Of a DNA stretch of 59,045 nt, positions 42,502-50,325 are shown piece after piece. The position numbers were made by a program, and so were the translations under genes. The notes below the pieces were generated by a model. That model was not told the DNA's origin, did no database searches, and saw nothing but the letters and a program-made list of their open reading frames with translations. How positions within the stretch are numbered: the first letter of the stretch is position 1; the number at the start of each line of letters is the position of its first letter. The stretch is from Ornatilinea sp. (GTDB taxonomy: Bacteria > Chloroflexota > Anaerolineae > Anaerolineales > Anaerolineaceae): the NCBI GenBank assembly GCA_018433975.1, contig JAHDQE010000051.1, forward strand, positions 1 to 59,045, given 5' to 3'.

Positions 42502-44220
42502 ATGTATTCTAAGAATTTTAAAAAAATATTGATAGTATTTCTTTTATTGTTGCCATCGTGCAGATTTCTATCGGGTGGAGTTGAATCAACGCAAACACCG
42601 CTCCTGCCTTCATCTGAAACAACTGCTGAATTGGGAAGTGGGAAAGAAAATATAAATACACCAACTCCGGAAGCAAAGGTTTGGACGTTAAAAATCGCGG
42701 ATTCGGTTCCGGCGGCACTGCGCGACCAAATTCAGTTGCCGAAAGGCTTTGAAATTGAAAACAGCAACACTGAAGCTGACCTGACACTGGATGTTATTTT
42801 GTCGTCTGGAGAAGGAATTGAGACAAAGTGGGTCTACGCACTGGCTGCGCCCTTTCCGACCATTTTGGATGAGGTCTCCGGAGAGGACTTGAAACGTGTG
42901 TGGGAAGGTGAAGCGTTTGATTTCTTGAATGGGCAACCGCTTTTAATGACAGGTGTCACAAAAAGAGCGTTATCGAAATTGTGGGGGCCATCAAAAGGCG
43001 ATTTGGTAAATACGGTTCCAGCGGATAGCCTTTTGGGAAAAGCCTGGGAAAACCCTTATTCGCTGGCGATTTTGCCCTTTGAAGACCTTGAACCGCGTTG
43101 GAAAGTCATTCGGGTTGATGAAACTTCGCCGATTGACAAGGACTTTCCCTATAAAAAATATCCGCTGCAAATTCGTTTTGGAATAAGCGGCAAACCGGAG
43201 GCAATGACCCAACTGACTGCGGATGCAAAAGGTATTTTCCCCTTGACTAATCGGGATTCTCAGAAGATGTCCGTAGTGGTAATGACCGGGGTAACGGCAC
43301 TTGTGCGCGCTACCGGTGCCAGGATGGATACCAATGGGGTTATTTACCCCGGAGAAGATATCCGCGACTGGCTGGTAGAAGCAGACCTGACCCATATAAG
43401 CAATGAAGTATCTTTTGACGCGAGCTGCCCACTGGCTAATCCTTACCAATACAGCCTGCAATTTTGCAGCCGATTAGAGTATATGGATCTGCTGGATTAT
43501 GTAGGAATGGATATTATGGAGTTGACCGGCAATCATCTGATGGATTGGGGCCGTAATGCTTTTGATAATTCCTTACAGCTTTATCAAGAGAGGGGCTGGA
43601 AGACCTACGCGGCAGGAATGGATCTGGAAGAAGCGCGCCAGCCGCTGTTGATTGAACACAATGGCAATAAACTGGCTTTTTTGGGGTGTAACCCTGCCGG
43701 GCCGGAATATGTATGGGCAACCGAGGAGCGTTCGGGGGTAACAGATTGTGCGGATGATTGGATGCAGACGGAAATTGCCCGCCTGTGGAGTGAAGGCTAT
43801 CTGCCCATCGTTACCCTGCAATATTTTGAATCCTATGGATTTGTTCCCAGTCCATCTCAACAGGCTTATTTTCAGAGTATGGCTGAAGCCGGAGCAGTCA
43901 TCGTCAGCGGCAGTCAGGCGCATCATCCGCAGACTATGGTTTTTGATGGAGACAGCTTTATTCATTTTGGACTTGGAAACCTATTTTTTGATCAGATGAG
44001 ACTCCCGGACGGCTATGGCGTGCCGGTGTTTGATGCCGAAGATCTGCCGGTACCCGGTACACGGTTGGAATTTATTGACCGGCATATTTTCTACGATGGA
44101 CGTTATTTGGGGACCGAGATCCTGACGGCCATGCTGGAGGATTACTCGCGTCCGCGGCCGATGACAGCGGACGAACGAAAGATATTACTGCGAGATACGT
44201 TTGAGTCCAGTGGATGGTAA
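42502..44220 (+). CDS. PBP-like/CapA metallophosphatase fusion lipoprotein (copy B)
   Basis: This 572-residue paralogue of the preceding protein has the same domain order. The lipobox is LLPSC (C20), followed by a PBP-like region (WVYALAAPFPTILDEVSGEDLKRVW, LAILPFEDLEPRWKVIRVDE) and a CapA domain (ELTGNHLMDWG, KLAFLGCNPAGPE, SGSQAHHPQTM). Compared with copy A it has a short insertion after the FFDQ motif (about residues 498-520). The two genes are seven bases apart and clearly arose by tandem duplication followed by marked divergence. The product is exported and lipid-anchored; the natural substrate is unknown. Confidence 0.8.
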   Translation: MYSKNFKKILIVFLLLLPSCRFLSGGVESTQTPLLPSSETTAELGSGKENINTPTPEAKVWTLKIADSVPAALRDQIQLPKGFEIENSNTEADLTLDVILSSGEGIETKWVYALAAPFPTILDEVSGEDLKRVWEGEAFDFLNGQPLLMTGVTKRALSKLWGPSKGDLVNTVPADSLLGKAWENPYSLAILPFEDLEPRWKVIRVDETSPIDKDFPYKKYPLQIRFGISGKPEAMTQLTADAKGIFPLTNRDSQKMSVVVMTGVTALVRATGARMDTNGVIYPGEDIRDWLVEADLTHISNEVSFDASCPLANPYQYSLQFCSRLEYMDLLDYVGMDIMELTGNHLMDWGRNAFDNSLQLYQERGWKTYAAGMDLEEARQPLLIEHNGNKLAFLGCNPAGPEYVWATEERSGVTDCADDWMQTEIARLWSEGYLPIVTLQYFESYGFVPSPSQQAYFQSMAEAGAVIVSGSQAHHPQTMVFDGDSFIHFGLGNLFFDQMRLPDGYGVPVFDAEDLPVPGTRLEFIDRHIFYDGRYLGTEILTAMLEDYSRPRPMTADERKILLRDTFESSGW

Positions 44221-44251
44221 GATAGAAGCATGAATTTGATGAGAGGTGGTT

Positions 44252-44890
44252 ATGAAGAAATTTTACGATATTACAGTTACACTTGATAATGCTTTGCCAA
44301 CCTGGCCTGGGGACCCGGAGTTGACGCTTGAACGGGTGAATAAAATTGAAGAAGGCCGGAATGCCAACGTTTCCCGGATTGATATGGGGGTTCACACCGG
44401 AACTCATGTGGACGCACCTTTTCATTTTTTGCAGGATGGGGACACCGTTGAAAATCTGGACCTGGGCGTGCTGATTGGCCCGGTGCAGGTGGTAGAGGTT
44501 GGTGATGAGGTGAATTTCATCACTGCTGAAGATGTGAAAGCGGCCGGATTGGTCCCGGGAATTGAGCGTGTGTTGTTCAAAACGCGCAGCTCAAAATACT
44601 GGCACGAACCGGAATTGAAATTCCATACAGATTTTGTTGGAATCACCGAAGATGGGGCAAAGCTGCTGGTGGCTCTGGGAGTGCGCTTTGTGGGCGTGGA
44701 TTATCTCTCCATTGCTCCTTATAAGCAAAGTCGTCCCACACATGAGGCTTTCTTAAAACATGCAGTAGTTTTGCTGGAAGGGGCCGATCTTACAGAAGTT
44801 CCTGCCGGAATTTACCGGTTGATTTGTCTGCCGCTTAAGTTAGGCAGCACGGATGGGGCTCCGGCACGGGTGGTACTGGAAACGCTTTGA
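44252..44890 (+). CDS. Cyclase-family hydrolase (kynurenine formamidase-like)
   Basis: This 212-residue metal-dependent hydrolase of the cyclase family (PF04199 type) carries the metal site HTGTHVDAPFHF (about residues 48-59). TWPGDPELT precedes it, and FVGVDYLSI and HEAFLKHAVVLLEGADL follow. Family members include kynurenine formamidase and isatin hydrolase. Sequence alone does not tell which amide or lactone is cleaved; no tryptophan-degradation gene is nearby. GAGAGGTGG precedes the ATG at 44252. It is convergent with the DUF309 gene. Confidence 0.88.
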   Translation: MKKFYDITVTLDNALPTWPGDPELTLERVNKIEEGRNANVSRIDMGVHTGTHVDAPFHFLQDGDTVENLDLGVLIGPVQVVEVGDEVNFITAEDVKAAGLVPGIERVLFKTRSSKYWHEPELKFHTDFVGITEDGAKLLVALGVRFVGVDYLSIAPYKQSRPTHEAFLKHAVVLLEGADLTEVPAGIYRLICLPLKLGSTDGAPARVVLETL

Positions 44891-44913
44891 ACCGGTGGAA
44901 TTGGATGAAGGTT

Positions 44914-45372
44914 TCAATGAGCAGGAAAATCCTGCTCATTGTTGTTTATGGCTGAAGAGTCGAAAAGGATGGGTTTGAGCAGGCTGTTGTCGAAAAAGGC
45001 AATTCTTTCGGGACCTGAGCGTTCCAGGGCGTGTTCCACAGTATAGGCATCACTTCGTAGCTGCGCAATGTGAATTCCTCTACAATTTTGTGGGTAATCC
45101 TCCAGATATTTGCAGCCACGGCGCAATAATTTAATAGCTCCCCGGTAATTCCCGTGAAGAATATGATAATAAGCGACTCCAATTTGGAGAATTCCCTGAT
45201 AGAGGCTTCGAATTGGCTGCGTTTCTGCTCGCCAGGCATCTTCCAATGCTTCGTGGGCAAGAAAGTAGTCACCCTGATTGAAAAGCTTTAATCCCTGCAA
45301 TGCCCGGGGATGAAGCAGGTCGGAACATTCGTTTCTATTCCCGTCTTGTGAGGTGTCAGGTGTGGTCTGCAT
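44914..45372 (-). CDS. DUF309 protein
   Basis: This 152-residue helical protein has the DUF309 signature GLKLFNQGDYFLAHEALEDAW (about residues 28-48) followed by LYQGILQIGVAYYHILHGNYRGAIKLLRRG. The family is widespread and has no firm function. The last nine codons coincide with a perfect 10-bp inverted repeat (44916-44940), so the hairpin shared with the convergent cyclase gene lies inside this coding sequence. Confidence 0.85.
   Translation of the reverse strand: MQTTPDTSQDGNRNECSDLLHPRALQGLKLFNQGDYFLAHEALEDAWRAETQPIRSLYQGILQIGVAYYHILHGNYRGAIKLLRRGCKYLEDYPQNCRGIHIAQLRSDAYTVEHALERSGPERIAFFDNSLLKPILFDSSAINNNEQDFPAH
44916..44940. terminator. Hairpin between convergent cyclase and DUF309 genes
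   Basis: AATGAGCAGG (44916-44925), loop AAAAT, CCTGCTCATT (44931-44940): a perfect 10-bp stem 26 bases after the cyclase stop. No long T-run follows on either strand, so its strength as a terminator is uncertain. It overlaps the 3' end of the DUF309 coding sequence. Confidence 0.5.
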
Positions 45373-45391
45373 TCAAAGCGCTTTTTTGTTC

Positions 45392-45420
45392 AGAGTAGTC
45401 GCAAAATCAATTCTTGACAA
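45392..45420 (-). promoter_or_regulatory. Putative promoter of the DUF309 gene
   Basis: On the minus strand TTGTCA (45420-45415), a 17-base spacer and TACTCT (45397-45392) lie 19 bases before the ATG. This is a fair sigma-70 match in the 270-base divergent gap to the thioredoxin reductase gene. That gap also holds a small 8-bp inverted repeat at 45508-45529. Confidence 0.4.
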
Positions 45421-45642
45421 AGAATTGTATCAGATTGAAAGTTTGGCCGGTTATTAAATAGCAACTGGGATGCAAAACCAGGTTGAATTATGATAGGATT
45501 CTTTTAGAAATTTCCGGGTAAGGAAATTTGTTCTCGTCCTGACCATATTAATGGTGAAAGTTAGATGGTGTGAGACAATGTAACTTTTTCTGATAAACAG
45601 CATCCAAATGAATTGAAAATCTTTGTAGCAGCAGGAGCAAAA

Positions 45643-46620
45643 ATGGAATTAAATTTATCTGATTTGTCATCGATGAGTTCACAGGCTAGCCAAGAGCCTG
45701 TCGAGGTAAAGGTGCTTGTTTTGGGATCCGGCCCGGCCGGGTTAGCTGCGGCGTTATATGCTGCTCGTGCTGAGTTGCACCCGGTTGTTCTAACCGGGAT
45801 GGAAATTGGCGGTCAGGCGGCTGTAACCCATATCATTGAGAATTATCCGGGCTTCCCGGATGGAGTGGGCGGGCAGGAAATGGCAGAACTTTTCCAAAAA
45901 CAAGCTGAAAGGTTTGGAGCGAAGTTTGAATTTGATTCTGCCACAGAAGTGGATCTGTCCAGTCGGCCGTTTCGGGTTAAATCTTACAATGGACAATATC
46001 TGGCGGAAACGTTAATCATTACCACAGGTGCCCATCCTAACCATTTGAATGTTCCGGGTGAGAAGGAATTGACAGGGCGCGGCGTTTCTTACTGCGCCAC
46101 TTGTGATGGCTGGTTTTTCAAGGAAAAAGATGTGGTGGTAGTTGGTGGTGGCGACAGCGCACTGGAGGAAGGGCTTTTTCTGACTCGCTATGCTAAATCC
46201 GTGACCATTATTCACCGCCGTGATCAACTCAGAGCCGGTGCAATTCTACAATCGCGGGCGAAGGACAATCCGAAAATTAAGTTCATCTGGGATACGATCG
46301 TGACGGAAGTGGTAGGCGAGGAAGCAGTTAAGGGAGTTCAGTTGAAGAACAAGAAAACCGGTGAAGAAAGTGTTCTACCGACCGATGGCGTTTTCATCTT
46401 CATTGGATATACACCTAACACGCAGATGTTTGAAAAACAGCTTGCTTTTGATGGCAACGGTTATCTGGTTACCAATAATTTGATGGAAACCAGTGTCCCC
46501 GGAGTGTTTGCTGCCGGTGAAGTAAACGACCCGAATTTCCGCCAGGTGATTACATCAGCCGGAATGGGAGCAGCAGCGGCCATTCAGGCAACACGTTTCA
46601 TTGAGAGTCATAGCGCTTAA
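45643..46620 (+). CDS. trxB: Thioredoxin reductase
   Basis: This 325-residue flavoprotein reduces thioredoxin with NAD(P)H. It shows the FAD site VLGSGPAGLAAALYAARA, the redox-active CATCD (about residues 156-160), the NAD(P) site VVVVGGGDSALEEGLFLT with HRRDQLRA downstream, and the C-terminal VPGVFAAGEVNDPNFRQV flavin segment. AGEVND replaces the more common AGDVxD. The N-terminus carries a ~20-residue extension before the FAD fold. The start at 45643 follows CAGGAGC; an in-frame start 30 bases upstream has no ribosome site. Confidence 0.95.
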   Translation: MELNLSDLSSMSSQASQEPVEVKVLVLGSGPAGLAAALYAARAELHPVVLTGMEIGGQAAVTHIIENYPGFPDGVGGQEMAELFQKQAERFGAKFEFDSATEVDLSSRPFRVKSYNGQYLAETLIITTGAHPNHLNVPGEKELTGRGVSYCATCDGWFFKEKDVVVVGGGDSALEEGLFLTRYAKSVTIIHRRDQLRAGAILQSRAKDNPKIKFIWDTIVTEVVGEEAVKGVQLKNKKTGEESVLPTDGVFIFIGYTPNTQMFEKQLAFDGNGYLVTNNLMETSVPGVFAAGEVNDPNFRQVITSAGMGAAAAIQATRFIESHSA

Positions 46621-46648
46621 TTCCCAACGCTGTTCATGAAATTTAAAT

Positions 46649-46680
46649 AATCAGGCGCACCTTTGAAGGTGCGCCTGATT
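46649..46680. terminator. Bidirectional terminator between trxB and LysM protein gene
   Basis: A perfect 15-bp inverted repeat (AATCAGGCGCACCTT, 2-base centre, AAGGTGCGCCTGATT) lies in the 88-base gap between the convergent genes. The minus-strand side continues with ATTTAAATTT. The strong GC core makes a terminator likely in both directions. Confidence 0.75.
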
Positions 46681-46708
46681 GGTAGTTGTAATAAGGGTAT
46701 CTGAAAAC

Positions 46709-47866
46709 CTATGGTGCTGGTGTAGTTACGCCAGAGCCTGCCCAACTGAATACCCGCTGCATACTCGCTGTGCCGAAATTTTCCCAAATCGGCTCGCCAT
46801 CGGCGTCGGTACCCGCCTGGCGGACTGCTACTACCCACCAGCGAATAATGTGTGGCGTGGCGTCCGGGGGTTGGAAAGTGTTTGGAACAATAAATTTTGT
46901 GTCCGTAACATATTCCACCTGTGTGAGATTTGTGCCGCCGGATACATCCTGAATATTTACCGCATAAGCTTCGTTTTGGCGGAGCGTCCCTACAGATGCC
47001 CATTGTAAAGTGATGGTCTCATTACCAACGTTGAACGATTCGCCGTCAGCGGGCAAAAGCAGATTTGGAGCCGGGTAAGGTGGCGGTAAGGTTGGGGTGG
47101 GTGTAGGACCCGGGGTTGGGTTCCGCTCACAAAGTGGAATAACCAGAGGTTGCCCTTGATAAACAATGTCACTGGTCAGTCCATTCCATTCTTTGATGGC
47201 TTCCATATCAACGTTAAAGTTGCGTGCGATGCCGCTAAGCGTGTCATTTTCGCCAACGGTATAGTCATATTTCTCGCAGGCTGCGTCTGTAGCTTCCACA
47301 CCGCTGAGCGTTGAGGTGGGCTGTGGAGAGGCGGTTGGGGTGGGCTGTGGAATCAGAAGTGTTTGTCCGACGGACAGACTGGTGCAGTCTGCTGAAAGAT
47401 CATTCAGAACAACGATACTTTGCACCGACACATTGAAGAAAGCTGCAATAGAACTGCAATAATCGCCCGACTGTACCTGATATTCAATCGGGGGCAGGGG
47501 GGTGAAGGTGGGAACCTGAGTAGGCGTTAAGGTTGCCGTTGGGGTCAGGGTCATTGTAGCCGTTGCGGTTTCGGTAGGCGTAACCGTTGGTTCAACCACT
47601 CTGCCGGTGCCTTGCAGCACAGCAAACACGAGACCTGCTCCAATTGCAAGAACGATAATCACTAAACCAATAGCAATCGGAAGGCTTAAGGTCAGTTCAG
47701 GCAATTTCGCTCCCTGTACCTTTTTAGCAGTGCTTTTGGGGGATGAGGAAGCTTCATTTTCCGGGAACGTGCGACCGCACACTAAACAGCGGGTTGCATT
47801 TTCACTCAACCGTGTGCCGCAAGTTGGACATACTTTGTTTTTCGAATTTGTAATATCGGGACTCAT
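46709..47866 (-). CDS. Zinc-ribbon, membrane-anchored double-LysM protein
   Basis: This 385-residue protein has an N-terminal zinc ribbon (CPTCGTRLSENATRCLVCG), a TM helix (about 64-86) and a long Thr/Pro linker. LysM1 (YQVQSGDYCSSIAAFFNVSVQSIVVLN) and LysM2 (YTVGENDTLSGIARNFNVDMEAIKEWN) follow, each ended by a proline-rich spacer. A C-terminal ~110-residue Ig/fibronectin-like region completes it. LysM domains bind peptidoglycan, so the protein likely spans from membrane to wall. ATG 47866 is chosen (AGGTG nine bases upstream); a GTG at 47878 is possible. Confidence 0.83.
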   Translation of the reverse strand: MSPDITNSKNKVCPTCGTRLSENATRCLVCGRTFPENEASSSPKSTAKKVQGAKLPELTLSLPIAIGLVIIVLAIGAGLVFAVLQGTGRVVEPTVTPTETATATMTLTPTATLTPTQVPTFTPLPPIEYQVQSGDYCSSIAAFFNVSVQSIVVLNDLSADCTSLSVGQTLLIPQPTPTASPQPTSTLSGVEATDAACEKYDYTVGENDTLSGIARNFNVDMEAIKEWNGLTSDIVYQGQPLVIPLCERNPTPGPTPTPTLPPPYPAPNLLLPADGESFNVGNETITLQWASVGTLRQNEAYAVNIQDVSGGTNLTQVEYVTDTKFIVPNTFQPPDATPHIIRWWVVAVRQAGTDADGEPIWENFGTASMQRVFSWAGSGVTTPAP

Positions 47867-47901
47867 AGGAATTTTCACCTGTTTTTTTTCACAGACGTGG
47901 A

Positions 47902-47910
47902 ATTATACCA
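47902..47910 (-). promoter_or_regulatory. Extended -10 promoter of the LysM protein gene
   Basis: On the minus strand TGGTATAAT (47910-47902) is an extended -10 box about 35 bases before the ATG. No clear -35 accompanies it, as is usual for extended -10 promoters. The divergent hemW promoter overlaps this gap. Confidence 0.45.
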
Positions 47911-47928
47911 TAATCCTCATCTGTATCT

Positions 47929-47956
47929 TTGAAGATCAATGATCTTATGTTATCCT
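47929..47956 (+). promoter_or_regulatory. Putative promoter of hemW, leaderless arrangement
   Basis: TTGAAG (47929-47934), a 16-base spacer and TATCCT (47951-47956) end ten bases before the hemW ATG. No ribosome-binding sequence is visible, so the transcript would start at or next to the start codon. Confidence 0.35.
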
Positions 47957-47966
47957 CTAATTCGGT

Positions 47967-49157
47967 ATGATTCCTTTCAGTATTTACCTTCATATTCCAT
48001 TTTGCAGACATCGCTGCAACTACTGCGATTTTAACACATATGCCGGACAAGAGAAACAGATTCCGGCTTATTTGGATGCTTTGCGGCATGAAATCGCGAT
48101 TCTTGGACAGGCTGCAGGGATTCGGCTACCTGTCCATACAATATTTTTTGGGGGAGGTACACCTTCATTAATTGCCCCTGGCGAGATTCATCGGGTGTTG
48201 AAGCAGATTGAGAAGGAATTTGATCTTCTTCCGAATGCTGAAATTACCATGGAAGCCAATCCGGGGACCGTTTCCCGAACACAATTGGAGGCACTGCGTA
48301 CAGCAGGTGTGAACCGGATAAGCTTTGGAATGCAGTCATCTCATCCGGAAGAACTGCAACTTTTGGAGCGGATTCATGCTTTTGAAGATGTAATTGACGC
48401 GGTGCGATGGTCGCGGCAAGCCGGATTTTACAATCTTTCACTGGATTTGATCTTTGGGCTTCCATTTCAGAGTTTAGAGCGCTGGAAAACAACACTGGAT
48501 CATGCCATTTCACTGAAAACGGAACACCTTTCTCTGTATTCGCTGACAGTTGAACCCGGAACACGGTTGAATGCCTGGGTTCAAAAGGGAATTGTACCTG
48601 CTCCGGATGATGATAAAGCGGCTGATATGTATGAATACGCAATGGTGCGCCTGGCACGGGAGTGTTTCCGGCAATATGAAATTTCTAATTGGGCCAGGGT
48701 AGATAATTCCGGAAAAGATTATGCCTCGCGGCACAACCTTCAATACTGGCTGGATCAGCCTTATCTCGGTTTGGGCGCGGGAGCACATGGTTATGCCGGG
48801 GGTGTACGAACTGCGAATGTGAATGCAATTGGCCAGTATATCCGGATGATGAAAAAAGAGAACTCTTCCGTGTTTCCGCTCAGTCCGGCCAATCGGGTTT
48901 TTGAAAAAATTAACCGGGAGACGGAAATGCAGGAATGGATGATGGTTGGACTGCGATTGACGGAACAGGGTGTATCACGCGCAGCGTTTTGGGCGCGTTT
49001 TAGTCGTCAGATGGAGGCTGTCTTTGGGGAGGAGATCGAGAACCTGCTTGAGTTGGGGCTGTTGGAATGGTTTGGCGACCAGCAGGATAGGCTGCGGCTG
49101 ACGCATCAGGGAAAGCTGCTTGGAAACCAGGTCTTTATGCAGTTCGTGGGGGATTAG
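47967..49157 (+). CDS. hemW: HemW-like radical SAM protein (heme chaperone / coproporphyrinogen oxidase-like)
   Basis: This 396-residue radical SAM protein has the cluster motif CRHRCNYCDF (CxxxCxxC, about residues 13-22) after SIYLHIPF. FFGGGTPSLI, MEANPGT, RISFGMQSSHPEEL and the NLQYWLDQPYLGLGAGAHGY segment of the HemN/HemW family follow. The length and short N-terminus fit HemW, a heme-binding chaperone, rather than the longer HemN enzyme. A C-terminal HemN-type domain (RLTEQGVSRAAFWARF) is present. It is convergent with the YkuD gene, five bases apart. Confidence 0.88.
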   Translation: MIPFSIYLHIPFCRHRCNYCDFNTYAGQEKQIPAYLDALRHEIAILGQAAGIRLPVHTIFFGGGTPSLIAPGEIHRVLKQIEKEFDLLPNAEITMEANPGTVSRTQLEALRTAGVNRISFGMQSSHPEELQLLERIHAFEDVIDAVRWSRQAGFYNLSLDLIFGLPFQSLERWKTTLDHAISLKTEHLSLYSLTVEPGTRLNAWVQKGIVPAPDDDKAADMYEYAMVRLARECFRQYEISNWARVDNSGKDYASRHNLQYWLDQPYLGLGAGAHGYAGGVRTANVNAIGQYIRMMKKENSSVFPLSPANRVFEKINRETEMQEWMMVGLRLTEQGVSRAAFWARFSRQMEAVFGEEIENLLELGLLEWFGDQQDRLRLTHQGKLLGNQVFMQFVGD

Positions 49158-49162
49158 GAAAA

Positions 49163-50233
49163 TCAAGAAACAATCACGCGAGTTCCCATTCCGCGGGATT
49201 CCATTTTGTCCATTTCGGCGACCGGAGTTGTCCAACGGAAAATCCATTTTGCTTCATCATTGCGCATATTTACACAACCGTGGCTCATCCGGGTGCCAAA
49301 ATTGGTATGCCAGTAAGTTCCATGGGTAGCAACCCCTGTTTCTTCAAAGAAACAGACCCAGGGTACGCCAGGGAGTTCGTAATAGTCTTCTGCATTGTAA
49401 TCGCTGCGCAGATGCCCATCTCCCATGTGTTTGGAAGGCATTTTGGAAAAGACATTGAAAGTGCCTGTGGGGGTGTCCCAGCGCGTTTCGCCTTTAGGCT
49501 TGTAGTTCAATCCGGAAGAGATTTTGGTGTCCATCACGATTTTGTCCCCTTCGTAAGCGGTCAATCTCTGGCGGGCGATGGATATCTCAATCCGTTTTTC
49601 GTACGCGGGAACATCAGGAGAGATGGGCGTCAGTTCATTGGCAGGAATCGGACGAAAATGAGAGGCTTTGGCCCAATATTTATAAGAAGAATCCAGTTCA
49701 TCTTCAATTAAATACCACGGTTCTCCGTCGGGGCCGGTGTCTACATCTACCAACCAATGTGTAGATTGGTAATAGAGCCGGTAAAGATCTGTCCAGCCGT
49801 TGTAACTGGCATATCGTTTGGAGGTTGTAAAAGGAACGGTAACTTCGGCCAGCTGTTTCTCTTCGGGAATGGAGTAAAGGATAGTGTTTTCCCGGCTGCG
49901 GACGCATTGGAGGTGGGCACTGTGAACATATCCACCCCAGACTCTGTACCAGATGGGATTATATTCCGGCCCGTGCTCGGATTCCACCTCGTAATAGAGG
50001 TGGATCAGTTCGTCTTGATAGCGCTGATAGAGAATTTTGCTTTCATCCCAGGGCTGACTGTAAACGCTGACAGAGTAAACGCAAACTCTGGCAATATCCC
50101 CACCCATTGGCATAGAAGAATCTTCACTTAAACTGTTAGAACGATTCTGGTGTAAAACAGGAAGGAACGCCAGGTTTGCCGAACCCAGTGCGCTCAATTT
50201 AAGAAAGTCACGACGGGAGATTTTGTGGGTCAT
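49163..50233 (-). CDS. Tat-exported L,D-transpeptidase (YkuD family)
   Basis: This 356-residue protein has a twin-arginine signal (SRRDFLKLSALGSANLAF), then an SH3-like region (about 45-200; two repeats around YSVSVYSQPW and YLIEDELDSSYKYWAKASHF), and a YkuD catalytic domain (about 212-356). The active-site pattern HGTYWHTNFGTRMSHGCVNM contains the catalytic cysteine. It would form 3-3 or similar cross-links in peptidoglycan, or attach proteins to it. Tat export of a YkuD enzyme is less common than Sec export. A strong promoter ends only eight bases before the ATG. Confidence 0.88.
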   Translation of the reverse strand: MTHKISRRDFLKLSALGSANLAFLPVLHQNRSNSLSEDSSMPMGGDIARVCVYSVSVYSQPWDESKILYQRYQDELIHLYYEVESEHGPEYNPIWYRVWGGYVHSAHLQCVRSRENTILYSIPEEKQLAEVTVPFTTSKRYASYNGWTDLYRLYYQSTHWLVDVDTGPDGEPWYLIEDELDSSYKYWAKASHFRPIPANELTPISPDVPAYEKRIEISIARQRLTAYEGDKIVMDTKISSGLNYKPKGETRWDTPTGTFNVFSKMPSKHMGDGHLRSDYNAEDYYELPGVPWVCFFEETGVATHGTYWHTNFGTRMSHGCVNMRNDEAKWIFRWTTPVAEMDKMESRGMGTRVIVS

Positions 50234-50241
50234 TTCACTGC

Positions 50242-50269
50242 ATTATACCAATAAAATTGGATGAATCAA
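50242..50269 (-). promoter_or_regulatory. Promoter of the YkuD gene, probably leaderless
   Basis: On the minus strand TTGATT (50269-50264), a 16-base spacer and TATAAT (50247-50242, preceded by TGG, so also an extended -10) end eight bases before the ATG at 50233. The expected start of transcription therefore falls within a few bases of the start codon, and no ribosome site is present. Confidence 0.6.
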
Positions 50270-50325
50270 GGCAGATTTATAATTTTTTTAAGAACGTCAT
50301 ACAGCAAGTGCGCCGAACATGAGCA

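Noticed and set aside
45508..45529. 8-bp inverted repeat AAATTTCC...GGAAATTT upstream of trxB
   Set aside because: It is too short and AT-rich to call an operator or terminator without conservation data.
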